DNA from: Muribaculaceae bacterium
GTDB taxonomy: Bacteria > Bacteroidota > Bacteroidia > Bacteroidales > Muribaculaceae
DNA: 17,007 bases
Reading direction: 5' to 3'
Assembly: GCA_029056365.1 (NCBI GenBank)
Contig: JAIDBM010000350.1
Coordinates: forward strand, 1 to 17,007
Each line of letters opens with the position of its first letter. Position 1 is the first letter of the stretch. Of this stretch, positions 1 through 6,501 are shown piece by piece. The notes beneath the pieces are model-generated. The model was not told the origin of the DNA and did no database searches. It saw only the letters and a list, made by a program, of their open reading frames with translations. The position numbers and the translations under genes were made by a program.

Positions 1-1505
1 AACGCGCTGTTAAGGTTGGTGCATTCGCCGTGGGCATAGTCGTAGCCAAGGTTGAGGTTGGCACGTAGCTCACGCAGGAAGGGCATCTTCAGGTCGAGCT
101 GGAGGTTGCCTATCGACTGCCATACGTTCGACTTGCTGGAATAGTCATCGATAAGCGACACCGGGTTTACTGCATAAATGTCGCTCACTGCGGTACCTGC
201 GACACCCGGGCCGATTACTGCGCCGGCCGAGTTGTAGCTGGTCCAGTTGTTGAGCATATTGCCTTCGGGGTTTTTCACCGGGAGAGTGGGATTGAACGAA
301 ACGGCGTTGCCGAGCGGTCCGTCCGAATGGTTGTAATTGTTACGTACGTATGCGGCCTTGATGTTGGCGTTAACCATGAGCAGGTCGTCGAAGAAAGTGG
401 GGTTCATGCTGTAGCCGGCGCTTACACGCTCCATCGACGACTTGCGCATGATACCCTGGTTGTTGGTATAACCGATTGATGCATGGTAAGGCACAACACC
501 GGCAGTACCGCCTATGCTGAGGCTATAGTCCTGCGAGAACGAAGTGCGGAGTACCTCTTTCTGCCAGTCGGTGTTGTAAACTACACGCTCGCCGTTTACC
601 ATCTGACCTATGGCAGCCGCCTGGGCGGTGAGATTGCCGTTCTCGTCATATCGGCCGTAAGTGTTGTAGATGAAGTCGGCGAACTCGTTGCCGTCCATCA
701 TGTTCATATAGTTGCGCGGAGTGTTCACGAAGAAGTTGGCCGCAAAGCTTACCTGAGGCTTGCCGCTTTTGCCTTTTTTGGTGGTGATGATGATTACACC
801 GTTCGAAGCGCGGCTACCGTAGATGGCGGTTGCCGATGCGTCCTTGAGGATGGTCATCGATTCGATGCTCTCGGGGCTGACGAGCGACAGTGCGTTGGAC
901 GAACCGGTTATATTCTGGCTATTCATCGGCACACCGTCGATCACAATCAGAGGTTCGTTGGAAGCCGACAGAGAGGCGCCGCCACGAATCTGAATCGAGG
1001 CTCCGCCCTGGGGGCTGCCGCCATCGGTGGTAACTACCACACCGGGGCTTGCGCCTACCAGAAGGTCCTGGGCCGAAGTGGCCAGACCGGCCTCAACATC
1101 GCCGGGCTTGACTGTCGCTACCGAACCGGTGGCATCGGATTTCTTTACGCGTCCGTAGCCTACAACCACGAATTCATCGAGGACTTCGGTATCAGACTTG
1201 AGGTTTACATCAATGCGGGTGCGGCCGTCCACAGCAATAGTCTGGGGATTGCAGCCTACAAGCGAGTAAACCAGCTTGGCATTGGGCGATACCTGGATTT
1301 CGTAGTTACCATCGAAGTCGGTGGTAACACCTGTGGTGGGCTGACCCTCCAGAGCCACGGTGGCACCGATTGCCGGTTCACCCTCAGCGTCGTATACCAC
1401 GCCGCTGACCGTGATTTTTTGCGCTAAAGCGGGAAAACCGAGGCAAAGCACCATAACAAGCGCGAGCCAGGCTTTCCGGTTCATTTGCAGACAAATGTTC
1501 TTCAT
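1..1505 (-). CDS. SusC/RagA-family TonB-dependent outer membrane receptor, N-terminal part
   Basis: The first 501 residues of a SusC/RagA receptor are present; the family is usually about 950-1100 residues, so the rest of the barrel lies beyond the left edge. Members import glycans or peptides across the outer membrane with TonB energy and a SusD-type lipoprotein, whose gene would be expected downstream, outside the window. Visible in order: signal peptide to about residue 28 (hydrophobic stretch ending ALAQ), carboxypeptidase-regulatory-like domain at about 31-103, TonB-box-like VVVGYG at 113-118, then the plug with IQIRGGAS (171-178), LIVIDGVP (186-193) and the family hallmark from ILKDASATAIYGSRASNG to VIIITTKKG (219-245). 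The first ATG is at 1505; an in-frame ATG at 1484 (residue 8) is an equally reasonable start. The substrate cannot be told from this half. Confidence 0.95.
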   Translation of the reverse strand, partial: MKNICLQMNRKAWLALVMVLCLGFPALAQKITVSGVVYDAEGEPAIGATVALEGQPTTGVTTDFDGNYEIQVSPNAKLVYSLVGCNPQTIAVDGRTRIDVNLKSDTEVLDEFVVVGYGRVKKSDATGSVATVKPGDVEAGLATSAQDLLVGASPGVVVTTDGGSPQGGASIQIRGGASLSASNEPLIVIDGVPMNSQNITGSSNALSLVSPESIESMTILKDASATAIYGSRASNGVIIITTKKGKSGKPQVSFAANFFVNTPRNYMNMMDGNEFADFIYNTYGRYDENGNLTAQAAAIGQMVNGERVVYNTDWQKEVLRTSFSQDYSLSIGGTAGVVPYHASIGYTNNQGIMRKSSMERVSAGYSMNPTFFDDLLMVNANIKAAYVRNNYNHSDGPLGNAVSFNPTLPVKNPEGNMLNNWTSYNSAGAVIGPGVAGTAVSDIYAVNPVSLIDDYSSKSNVWQSIGNLQLDLKMPFLRELRANLNLGYDYAHGECTNLNSA

Positions 1506-1588
1506 GCAAGTTTTGTTTTTAAGTTTGACGTATTTATGTTTTGTTTTATGTTCTGCTTAAAGTCATGTGATTCCGAGCCATGATGCCG

Positions 1589-1675
1589 CTACACAACAAT
1601 TCGCTCCGGCAGGCGGCTGGACAACCGCGCCGAGGCTTTACAGCGGTGCGCAACAATTTGCAATACGTCTGGCAT
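1589..1675 (-). other. 28-codon open frame in the susC leader (possible leader peptide)
   Basis: A minus-strand ATG at 1675 opens a 28-codon frame ending in TAG at 1589-1591, 83 nt before the susC start and in a different frame. The peptide is Arg/Ser/Ala-rich and begins MPDVLQIVAHR. Two 13-bp near-copies of a CAACAATT core (1592-1604 and 1649-1661, 11 of 13 identical) lie 57 bp apart, so they are in the same codon phase within it. Nothing proves translation; it may be chance or a structured leader. Confidence 0.2.
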
Positions 1676-1779
1676 CAGATCTTCCGTAAGAATAAAATAG
1701 TCTTGTATAATCTCTAAAATATATAAGAATCACGCATCGGAAAAACCGCCGTTTCAGGCGCTCTATCCTTTTTGCTCCG

Positions 1780-1787
1780 CAAAATAA
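1780..1787 (-). promoter_or_regulatory. Weak candidate -7 element for susC
   Basis: Read on the minus strand this is TTATTTTG followed by C, one base off TAnnTTTG. A TGTG sits 19 nt upstream, loosely fitting the -33 TTTG. It is the best match I found upstream of susC but clearly weaker than the other promoters in the window. Confidence 0.3.
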
Positions 1788-1845
1788 ACTAAAATTTTTG
1801 TAACCACACACTTTTTAACCCAAAATTTCCCCCTCTCTCCCATTT

Positions 1846-1870
1846 TTAACATTTAAATGTTAATTTAACA
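1846..1870. promoter_or_regulatory. Palindrome cluster upstream of susC (candidate operator)
   Basis: Positions 1846-1863 are an 18-bp perfect palindrome, TTAACATTTAAATGTTAA. It overlaps a second, near-perfect one at 1858-1870 (TGTTAA, central T, TTAACA). This gives three TTAACA/TGTTAA half-sites in 25 bp. It lies about 60 bp upstream of the weak susC -7 candidate and downstream of the aroQ operon, and no T-run follows on either strand, so an operator fits better than a terminator. Confidence 0.4.
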
Positions 1871-1874
1871 ACCC

Positions 1875-1990
1875 CGGAGTGGAGGCATCCCTGCCTCCAT
1901 AGTTCCACACCGGACCGACAGCGCACAAATCACCCCACAGCTCCACACCTCACCGACAGAGCAAGGGACCACATCCCTGCCTTCACTCCG
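1875..1990. repeat. REP-like palindromic element, expanded copy
   Basis: Left arm CGGAGTGGAGGCA (1875-1887) pairs locally with TGCCTCCA (1892-1899) across a TCCC loop, and also with TGCCTTCACTCCG (1978-1990, 12 of 13) across about 90 bp. Between them lie two 25-bp direct copies (1901-1925 and 1939-1963, 21 of 25 identical, 38 bp apart). The compact version of the same palindrome occurs at 15605-15636. The element ends two bases before the aroQ stop codon. Confidence 0.65.
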
Positions 1991-1991
1991 T

Positions 1992-2417
1992 CTACTTCTT
2001 CAGGGCCCGTACGGCCAGGGAATATACCGCGGCGCCGAAACCGCTGATGCTGCCGGCGCACACCGGAGCGATGAGCGACTGCCGGCGCAGCTGCTCACGC
2101 GCGAACACATTACTGAGATGAACCTCAACCACCGGAACCGGAATAGCTGCCACAGCATCGGCTATGGCAAGCGATGTGTGGGTATAGGCCGCAGCATTCA
2201 GAACTATGCCGTCGAGCCGTTCCTCTTCATAACCAAGACGCTGAATCTCGCTCACAAGAGCGCCTTCGCTGTTCGACTGAAAGAACAGGAACTCAACATC
2301 GGCGAACTCCTCACGCAACGAAAGCTCGATGTCGTGCAAAGTCCGATGCCCGTAGATTTCGGGCTGGCGCCGTCCCAGCAGATTCATGTTGGGACCATTT
2401 ACAACAGCTATCTTCAT
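1992..2417 (-). CDS. aroQ: Type II 3-dehydroquinate dehydratase
   Basis: This enzyme converts 3-dehydroquinate to 3-dehydroshikimate, the third step of the shikimate pathway, in the cytoplasm; the type II enzyme is a homododecamer. The 141 residues match the family length of about 140-150. Visible motifs are GPNMNLLGRRQPEIYG (8-23) with catalytic Tyr22 and the lid arginine region, NSEG (49-52), NAAAYTHTS (74-82), VEVHLSN (97-103) with catalytic His100, and GSISGFG (122-128). The ATG at 2417 overlaps the mrp stop codon by one base (TGATG), which suggests translational coupling. It is the last gene of the minus-strand run that starts at 5816; the other shikimate gene here, aroK, is in a different transcription unit on the plus strand. 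Confidence 0.96.
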   Translation of the reverse strand: MKIAVVNGPNMNLLGRRQPEIYGHRTLHDIELSLREEFADVEFLFFQSNSEGALVSEIQRLGYEEERLDGIVLNAAAYTHTSLAIADAVAAIPVPVVEVHLSNVFAREQLRRQSLIAPVCAGSISGFGAAVYSLAVRALKK

Positions 2418-3520
2418 CAGTGCTTCAGCTCTACTTTCGTTGTAGGAGGCAATTCGTTGTTTCGCCTGTCGACGGCCTCGACCACTTCATGGGCAAGATG
2501 CATGAACGAATGAGCGGCCACGCTGTCGCCAAGTGCTATAGGCTCGCCGTTGTCGCTGCGCTCGCCCACGGCGGCAACCAGCGGAACACATGCCAGCAAG
2601 GGCACGTTGTATTCCTCGGCCAGACGCCGGGCACCACCGTTTCCGAATATATAGTATCTCTCATCGGGGTGAGCCTCGGGCGTGAACCAGGCCATGTTTT
2701 CAACGATACCGAGCACAGGCACATTGATTTTACTGTCGGCGAACATAGCCAGGCCCTTGCGTGCATCGGCCAGCGCCACTTCCTGAGGCGTCGACACTAT
2801 AACCACACCGGTTATGCCGAGTGTCTGCACCAGGGTCAGATGTATGTCGCTTGTGCCCGGAGGCATATCGATAAGAAAATAATCGAGCTCGCCCCAGTCG
2901 GCCTGCTCTATGAGCTGCTTTATGGCGTTAGAGGCCATGGCGCCGCGCCATACCACAGCATTGGCAGGGTCGACCAGCAACCCGATCGACAGCAGCTTCA
3001 CACCATACTTCTCCACCGGAATTATCAGATTGCGGCCATCAACCTCGTGCATGAACACCTCGGCGCCTTCAATGCCGAACATCTTGGGTACCGACGGACC
3101 GAATATGTCGGCATCAAGCAGACCTACCTTGTATCCCTCACGGGCAAGGGCCACAGCCAGATTGGCGGCAACAGTGCTTTTGCCCACGCCACCTTTTCCC
3201 GACGACACCCCCACGATGTTCTTCACCTGGGGCAATGCCTTGGGCCGGGGAGCCGGAGCCGCCTGACGGGTTTCGGCCCTGACACTCACTTCGGCATCTT
3301 CGGAGGCGAAAGTCTTGACAGCGGTCTCGGCCGCCTTGACAACCGATTTCAGAAACGGATCGGTAGGACGGTCGAACATTATCGAGAAACTCACCTTGTG
3401 TCCGTCGATTCGGATGTCGTCGGCGAGCATTCCGTTTTCAACAATATTCTTTCCAGTGCCCGGGTAGCGCACGGTGCGGAGGGCGTCGATAATAAGCGCC
3501 GGATAAAGCTCCTGTTTCAT
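2417..3520 (-). CDS. mrp: Mrp/ApbC/NBP35-type P-loop ATPase (Fe-S carrier family) with N-terminal MIP18-like domain
   Basis: This is a cytoplasmic P-loop ATPase of the Mrp/ApbC family, whose members bind and pass on Fe-S clusters. Residues about 5-80 form a MIP18/DUF59-type domain; then come a Pro/Ala-rich linker and the ATPase domain with the deviant Walker A SSGKGGVGKST (106-116), LLDADIFGPSVP, and the FLIDMPPGTSD block. The usual CxxC cluster-binding motif, which follows an ENMxxF block in classical Mrp, is absent: here the block reads ENMAWFTPEAHPDERYY and the whole protein has a single cysteine (PLLACVP). My recollection is that other Bacteroidales Mrp proteins look similar. The start lies 11 nt after the trmB stop; the stop overlaps the aroQ ATG. 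Confidence 0.93.
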   Translation of the reverse strand: MKQELYPALIIDALRTVRYPGTGKNIVENGMLADDIRIDGHKVSFSIMFDRPTDPFLKSVVKAAETAVKTFASEDAEVSVRAETRQAAPAPRPKALPQVKNIVGVSSGKGGVGKSTVAANLAVALAREGYKVGLLDADIFGPSVPKMFGIEGAEVFMHEVDGRNLIIPVEKYGVKLLSIGLLVDPANAVVWRGAMASNAIKQLIEQADWGELDYFLIDMPPGTSDIHLTLVQTLGITGVVIVSTPQEVALADARKGLAMFADSKINVPVLGIVENMAWFTPEAHPDERYYIFGNGGARRLAEEYNVPLLACVPLVAAVGERSDNGEPIALGDSVAAHSFMHLAHEVVEAVDRRNNELPPTTKVELKH

Positions 3521-3531
3521 CTGTGGCTGAA

Positions 3532-4305
3532 TTATTTTTTATTTTTTTCGAGCAGCTGCGGGCATTCGATATAACCGCGCGAGTAGCTCCGGTATGTGTC
3601 GTGTTCTATTTCAATATCGGGTTCGGCGAGAATGCCTTCGGCCGGGAGTTCAAAGCTAAGATATTTGATGGTAAGTCCGCGGTCGAGCCACTGCCGTTCG
3701 TAATGGGTGCGTATTTCAGTGAGCGGTCCCTGCAGACCTTCCTCGGCATAAAGGTCGGCGCTTCCGCTCAGCAACGGCAGACGGTTCAGCGCCACCATCT
3801 CGCTTGTGTATGTGTAAAGGAACGGACTGTCGGTTTTGAGATTAATCACTCCGCCGGGTTTGAGCACCTTGCGATACAGCTCCATAAAGCGGGTGGATGT
3901 GAGGCGTTTGCGCACCTTTTTCATCTGCGGGTCCGGGAATGTAATCCATATTTCGCTCACTTCGCCTGGTGCGAAAAAGCGGTCTAAAAGCTCGATGCTT
4001 GTACGCAGAAACGCCACATTCGACATGCCGTCGCGTTCGGCCTGCGTGGCGCCCGACCACATGCGGGCCCCCTTTATGTCTATTCCTATGAAATTACGGT
4101 CGGGGAAACGCCCGGCCAGACCAACCGTGTATTCTCCCTTACCGCACCCGAGTTCAAGCGTTATAGGATTAGGGTTGCCGAACACATCTTCGTTCCATCG
4201 TCCGCGCAAAGGAAAACCTTCGGCCTCCAGTCGGGCAAAAGGATATTCGTAGACGAAGCCGATCTGCTTCATATCCGCGAATTTACGTAATTTATTCTTT
4301 CCCAT
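3532..4305 (-). CDS. trmB: tRNA (guanine-N7-)-methyltransferase
   Basis: TrmB uses S-adenosylmethionine to methylate N7 of G46 in the variable loop of many tRNAs. The 257-residue protein has the SAM-binding motif LELGCGKGEYT (about 50-60), the acidic-loop block FIGIDIKGAR, and the family signature IWITFPDPQMKKVRKRLTS. In proteobacterial TrmB the last reads PDPWxKKRHxKR; the Gln-Met version here still keeps the basic run. LKTDSPFLY and the C-terminal half match a Rossmann methyltransferase. The ATG at 4305 was chosen because it begins MGKNKLRKF, a basic start seen in the family; an internal Met at residue 12 is the alternative. It lies 11 nt after the BspA-like gene and 11 nt before mrp, so it is probably cotranscribed with both. 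Confidence 0.94.
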   Translation of the reverse strand: MGKNKLRKFADMKQIGFVYEYPFARLEAEGFPLRGRWNEDVFGNPNPITLELGCGKGEYTVGLAGRFPDRNFIGIDIKGARMWSGATQAERDGMSNVAFLRTSIELLDRFFAPGEVSEIWITFPDPQMKKVRKRLTSTRFMELYRKVLKPGGVINLKTDSPFLYTYTSEMVALNRLPLLSGSADLYAEEGLQGPLTEIRTHYERQWLDRGLTIKYLSFELPAEGILAEPDIEIEHDTYRSYSRGYIECPQLLEKNKK

Positions 4306-4316
4306 TCCGTTCCGGT

Positions 4317-5816
4317 TTATTTTCTACCAAGCTTAAGTGAGGCCACATTGCCGTCGGCAAGCTGCACCCGCACAAGATATATACGCGACTGCCATGCCGA
4401 GGTGTCGATCGAAGCGCCGGCCTCGCCGGACACATCGGCAACGGTGAGTCTGACTCCTGCCACATCGTAGATTTCAAGCACATCGGCATCGAGTCCGCCG
4501 AAGTCCACCTTGAGTTCATGGCCGTCGAAACAGCCGCGCACCTTATTCCGGGGCGAGAGCATTATATCCGATTCGGATGTAGTGTTTATAACCGTGAAGT
4601 TCTTCCACTGGTCGGCGGTGGCAAACGCCGAATACATGGCGTCGAGCACACGCAGTGTCACCGAAGGCTGGTCGACTCCGGCCCACACGTTCCGGCCAAG
4701 TTCCGGCACAATGTCGAGCTGCTCGGCATTTATGTCGGCCAGACCGGTCATGCCGGCCATGGCCCTGTCGCCGATACGCTCAAGCGACGACGGAAGCACC
4801 ATTGCGCTTGTAGCGGTATTTCCGCTGAACGCATAGTCGCCTATTTCAGAAACGCCCTCGCCGATGAGTTCTCCGGCATCCACTCCGGCCACACCTTTGA
4901 GCACGTACGGGTTTATTACGGCACATGCGACAGGCATATTGACCGAAACCAGAGATGCGCACTCGAAAAACGAGCCTTCGCCCAGACTGGCCACACTGGC
5001 AGGAAGTTTTACTTCGGCAAGCTGGCCGCATTGCGAGAACGCCCAGTCGCCAAGCTCCGGCAAGTTCCGGCACGATGAAAGGTCGGCCGCCACAAGGCCG
5101 CTGCGGCAAAATGCCGAAGCTCCTACAGCTACCAGCGACTGCGGGAATGTAAACGCGCCAAGTGATGTGCAGCCCGCGAATGCGTTACGCCCGATTTCCG
5201 ACAGCGATGCGCCCAGACGCACGTCCGACAGCGACACACATTCGGTAAAGGCATATTCGCCTACGACCTTTACCGATGGCGCGGCAACCGACTCAAGGGC
5301 ATCGCATGCCGCGAATGCTCCGGCCGAAACCGCGTCTGCGGCTATGTTTGCCGAAACAAGCCTGCGGCAGGAGGCGAACGCGCCCTCTCCGATTATGCAG
5401 CCCGACGGAATATCTATGCTTTCAAGCTGTGTGCCGGCAAAGGCGCCGTTGCCAATCCGCAACGCCACCGGCTCCGCGCCATTGGCGCGTCCAAGCTTCA
5501 CGCTCCCGAGCTGCGAGCCGGCAAAGGCACCGGCAGGTATCTCATTGCCTTCGTAGCGCATGAGCTGTTTCAGCGGCGCACCCTCATAGGGTTCGATCGA
5601 CACAGCCGAAAGGTCAAGCGTATGCAACGCAGGCATTTCATCGGCAATAAAGAAGATGTCGCGGGCATCAATGGCTCCGCTTAGCGTAAGTTCTGTGATT
5701 TCAGCAGGATTGTCGATCATCGACGACAATCCGCCCGGAACTGCATTCACTCCCACAGCCGAAGCCTGAATCACAGCCGAAGCCGCCATAACAGCGGCTG
5801 CAATATTTCTGAACAT
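4317..5816 (-). CDS. BspA-like leucine-rich-repeat surface protein with T9SS-type C-terminal tail
   Basis: A predicted secreted protein of 499 residues. It has a signal peptide (1 to about 25), an N-terminal segment (about 38-75, ITELTLSG ... LHTLDLS) typical of Bacteroidetes LRR proteins, and roughly ten BspA/TpLRR-type repeats (about 95-385) of the form IGxxAFxxCxxL, for example LSEIGRNAFAGCTSL. A C-terminal beta domain (about 425-499) contains LEIYDVAG and RIYLVRVQ, resembling the type A sorting domain of type IX secretion substrates. BspA-like repeats often mediate adhesion or host interaction, but nothing here fixes the ligand. The frame is open further upstream to an ATG at 5873, but the -7 box at 5862-5869 lies inside that extension, and the signal peptide starts cleanly at 5816, so 5816 is used. 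It heads the run with trmB, mrp and aroQ. Confidence 0.88.
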   Translation of the reverse strand: MFRNIAAAVMAASAVIQASAVGVNAVPGGLSSMIDNPAEITELTLSGAIDARDIFFIADEMPALHTLDLSAVSIEPYEGAPLKQLMRYEGNEIPAGAFAGSQLGSVKLGRANGAEPVALRIGNGAFAGTQLESIDIPSGCIIGEGAFASCRRLVSANIAADAVSAGAFAACDALESVAAPSVKVVGEYAFTECVSLSDVRLGASLSEIGRNAFAGCTSLGAFTFPQSLVAVGASAFCRSGLVAADLSSCRNLPELGDWAFSQCGQLAEVKLPASVASLGEGSFFECASLVSVNMPVACAVINPYVLKGVAGVDAGELIGEGVSEIGDYAFSGNTATSAMVLPSSLERIGDRAMAGMTGLADINAEQLDIVPELGRNVWAGVDQPSVTLRVLDAMYSAFATADQWKNFTVINTTSESDIMLSPRNKVRGCFDGHELKVDFGGLDADVLEIYDVAGVRLTVADVSGEAGASIDTSAWQSRIYLVRVQLADGNVASLKLGRK

Positions 5817-5836
5817 AATTTTTTGTGTTTCTAAAC

Positions 5837-5855
5837 CATATGCATATGCGCATAT
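5837..5855. promoter_or_regulatory. Two overlapping 12-bp palindromes at the BspA-like transcript start
   Basis: CATATGCATATG (5837-5848) and ATATGCGCATAT (5844-5855) are both perfect palindromes and share five bases. They begin about 7 bp downstream of the -7 box for the minus-strand gene, so they cover the predicted transcription start and early leader. This is a candidate operator or 5'-end stem; it is not a known site that I can name. Confidence 0.35.
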
Positions 5856-5861
5856 TACATG

Positions 5862-5869
5862 CAAAGTTA
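5862..5869 (-). promoter_or_regulatory. Promoter -7 element of the BspA-like/trmB/mrp/aroQ unit
   Basis: On the minus strand it reads TAACTTTG followed by C, an exact match to the Bacteroidetes TAnnTTTG -7 element. GTTG lies 20 nt upstream, matching three of four bases of the -33 TTTG. The predicted start near 5855 leaves a leader of about 40 nt to the ATG at 5816 and rules out the upstream ATG at 5873. Confidence 0.7.
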
Positions 5870-5995
5870 GCAAAAAGGATACAACCCCGCAACATTATCA
5901 TGCCGCTTCTTAACAATTTTCATAATATCAGGCTCTAAATCGTGTCCGGCTAAGGCGAATTACTGTCTATGTCACGAATATTCAGATTTTTTTGC

Positions 5996-6003
5996 TAACT
6001 TTG
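5996..6003 (+). promoter_or_regulatory. Promoter -7 element of the mscL/aroK/aldh-like/rnhA unit
   Basis: TAACTTTG followed by C matches TAnnTTTG exactly, preceded by a T-run. No good -33 TTTG is visible 19-21 nt upstream. The leader to the mscL ATG would be about 55 nt and begins with a GC-rich stem-loop at 6013-6031 (seven pairs with one bulged G, loop CCAG). Confidence 0.65.
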
Positions 6004-6066
6004 CGACTGAACCGCCGCTCCAGAGCGGGCGTTTAGATAATTTGTAATCAAAAACACTTAATTATA

Positions 6067-6501
6067 ATGGGAAACTTCATCAAGGAATTCAAGGAATTCG
6101 CCATGAAAGGAAATGTCATTGACATGGCGGTAGGCGTCATCATCGGCGGAGCATTCGGCAAAATAGTCAGCTCGCTGGTCAACGACATCATAATGCCCGG
6201 AATAGGAGTACTTACCGGCGGACTCAACTTCAGCGAAAACAAATTCGTGATAAAACAGGCCGTGATGAACGGCACCGAAACAGTCACTCCCGAAGTGGCC
6301 ATAACCTGGGGCGCATTCGTACAGACTGTGTTCGACTTCCTGATTATCGCATTCTGCATTTTCGTGGCAATAAAAATGATCAACAAGCTCAAGAAAGCCA
6401 AGGAAGAAGAAGCCGCAGCTCCCGCCCCGTCCGGACCGACCCAGGAAGAACTGCTGGCCGAAATCCGCGACCTGCTCAAAAAAGACCTCGAAAAGAACTG
6501 A
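6067..6501 (+). CDS. mscL: Large-conductance mechanosensitive channel
   Basis: MscL is a homopentameric inner-membrane channel that opens under membrane tension and releases solutes on hypo-osmotic shock. The 144-residue protein has the amphipathic N-terminus (MGNFIKEFKEFAMKGNVIDM), TM1 at about 16-45 with the glycine-rich VGVIIGGAFGKIV pore-lining pattern, a periplasmic loop with the FSENKFVI segment, TM2 at about 78-104 (WGAFVQTVFDFLIIAFCIFVAI), and a charged cytoplasmic helix (TQEELLAEIRDLLKKDL). Length and topology are normal for the family. Its TGA stop overlaps the aroK ATG by one base, so the two are probably translationally coupled. It is the first gene of the plus-strand run. Confidence 0.97.
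   Translation: MGNFIKEFKEFAMKGNVIDMAVGVIIGGAFGKIVSSLVNDIIMPGIGVLTGGLNFSENKFVIKQAVMNGTETVTPEVAITWGAFVQTVFDFLIIAFCIFVAIKMINKLKKAKEEEAAAPAPSGPTQEELLAEIRDLLKKDLEKN

Larger units (their letters stand above)
1506..1991. other. Long AT-rich spacer between susC and aroQ: leader, palindromes, REP-like element
   Basis: This 486-bp stretch contains no sizeable gene. From right to left, which is the direction of susC transcription, it holds a REP-like palindrome pair (1875-1990), a palindrome cluster (1846-1870), a weak promoter candidate near 1780-1787 with a 6-bp hairpin (1770-1784, TTTTGC/GCAAAA), a 28-codon minus-strand frame (1589-1675), and an AT-rich stretch just before susC. If the promoter candidate is right, susC has a leader of about 270 nt. 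No tRNA or rule-fitting rho-independent terminator was found. Confidence 0.6.

Noticed and set aside
483..1427. 314-codon plus-strand open frame
   Set aside because: It is the antisense shadow of the SusC-family receptor, which shows signal peptide, TonB box and plug motifs on the minus strand.
1506..1870. Invertible promoter (phase switch) for susC
   Set aside because: I looked for paired inverted repeats flanking a promoter; only short or direct repeats were found, so an invertible segment is not supported.
1875..1990. Rho-independent terminator for the aroQ operon
   Set aside because: The stem is strong but no T-run follows in the direction of transcription, and the same palindrome occurs elsewhere as a repeat.
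2174..3574. 466-codon plus-strand open frame
   Set aside because: It lies antisense to aroQ and mrp, both of which are full-length with clear family motifs; the translation is low-complexity and matches no family I know. It is a GC-bias shadow.
5817..5873. Upstream start for the BspA-like protein
   Set aside because: The -7 box lies within the extension, and the signal peptide begins properly at 5816.
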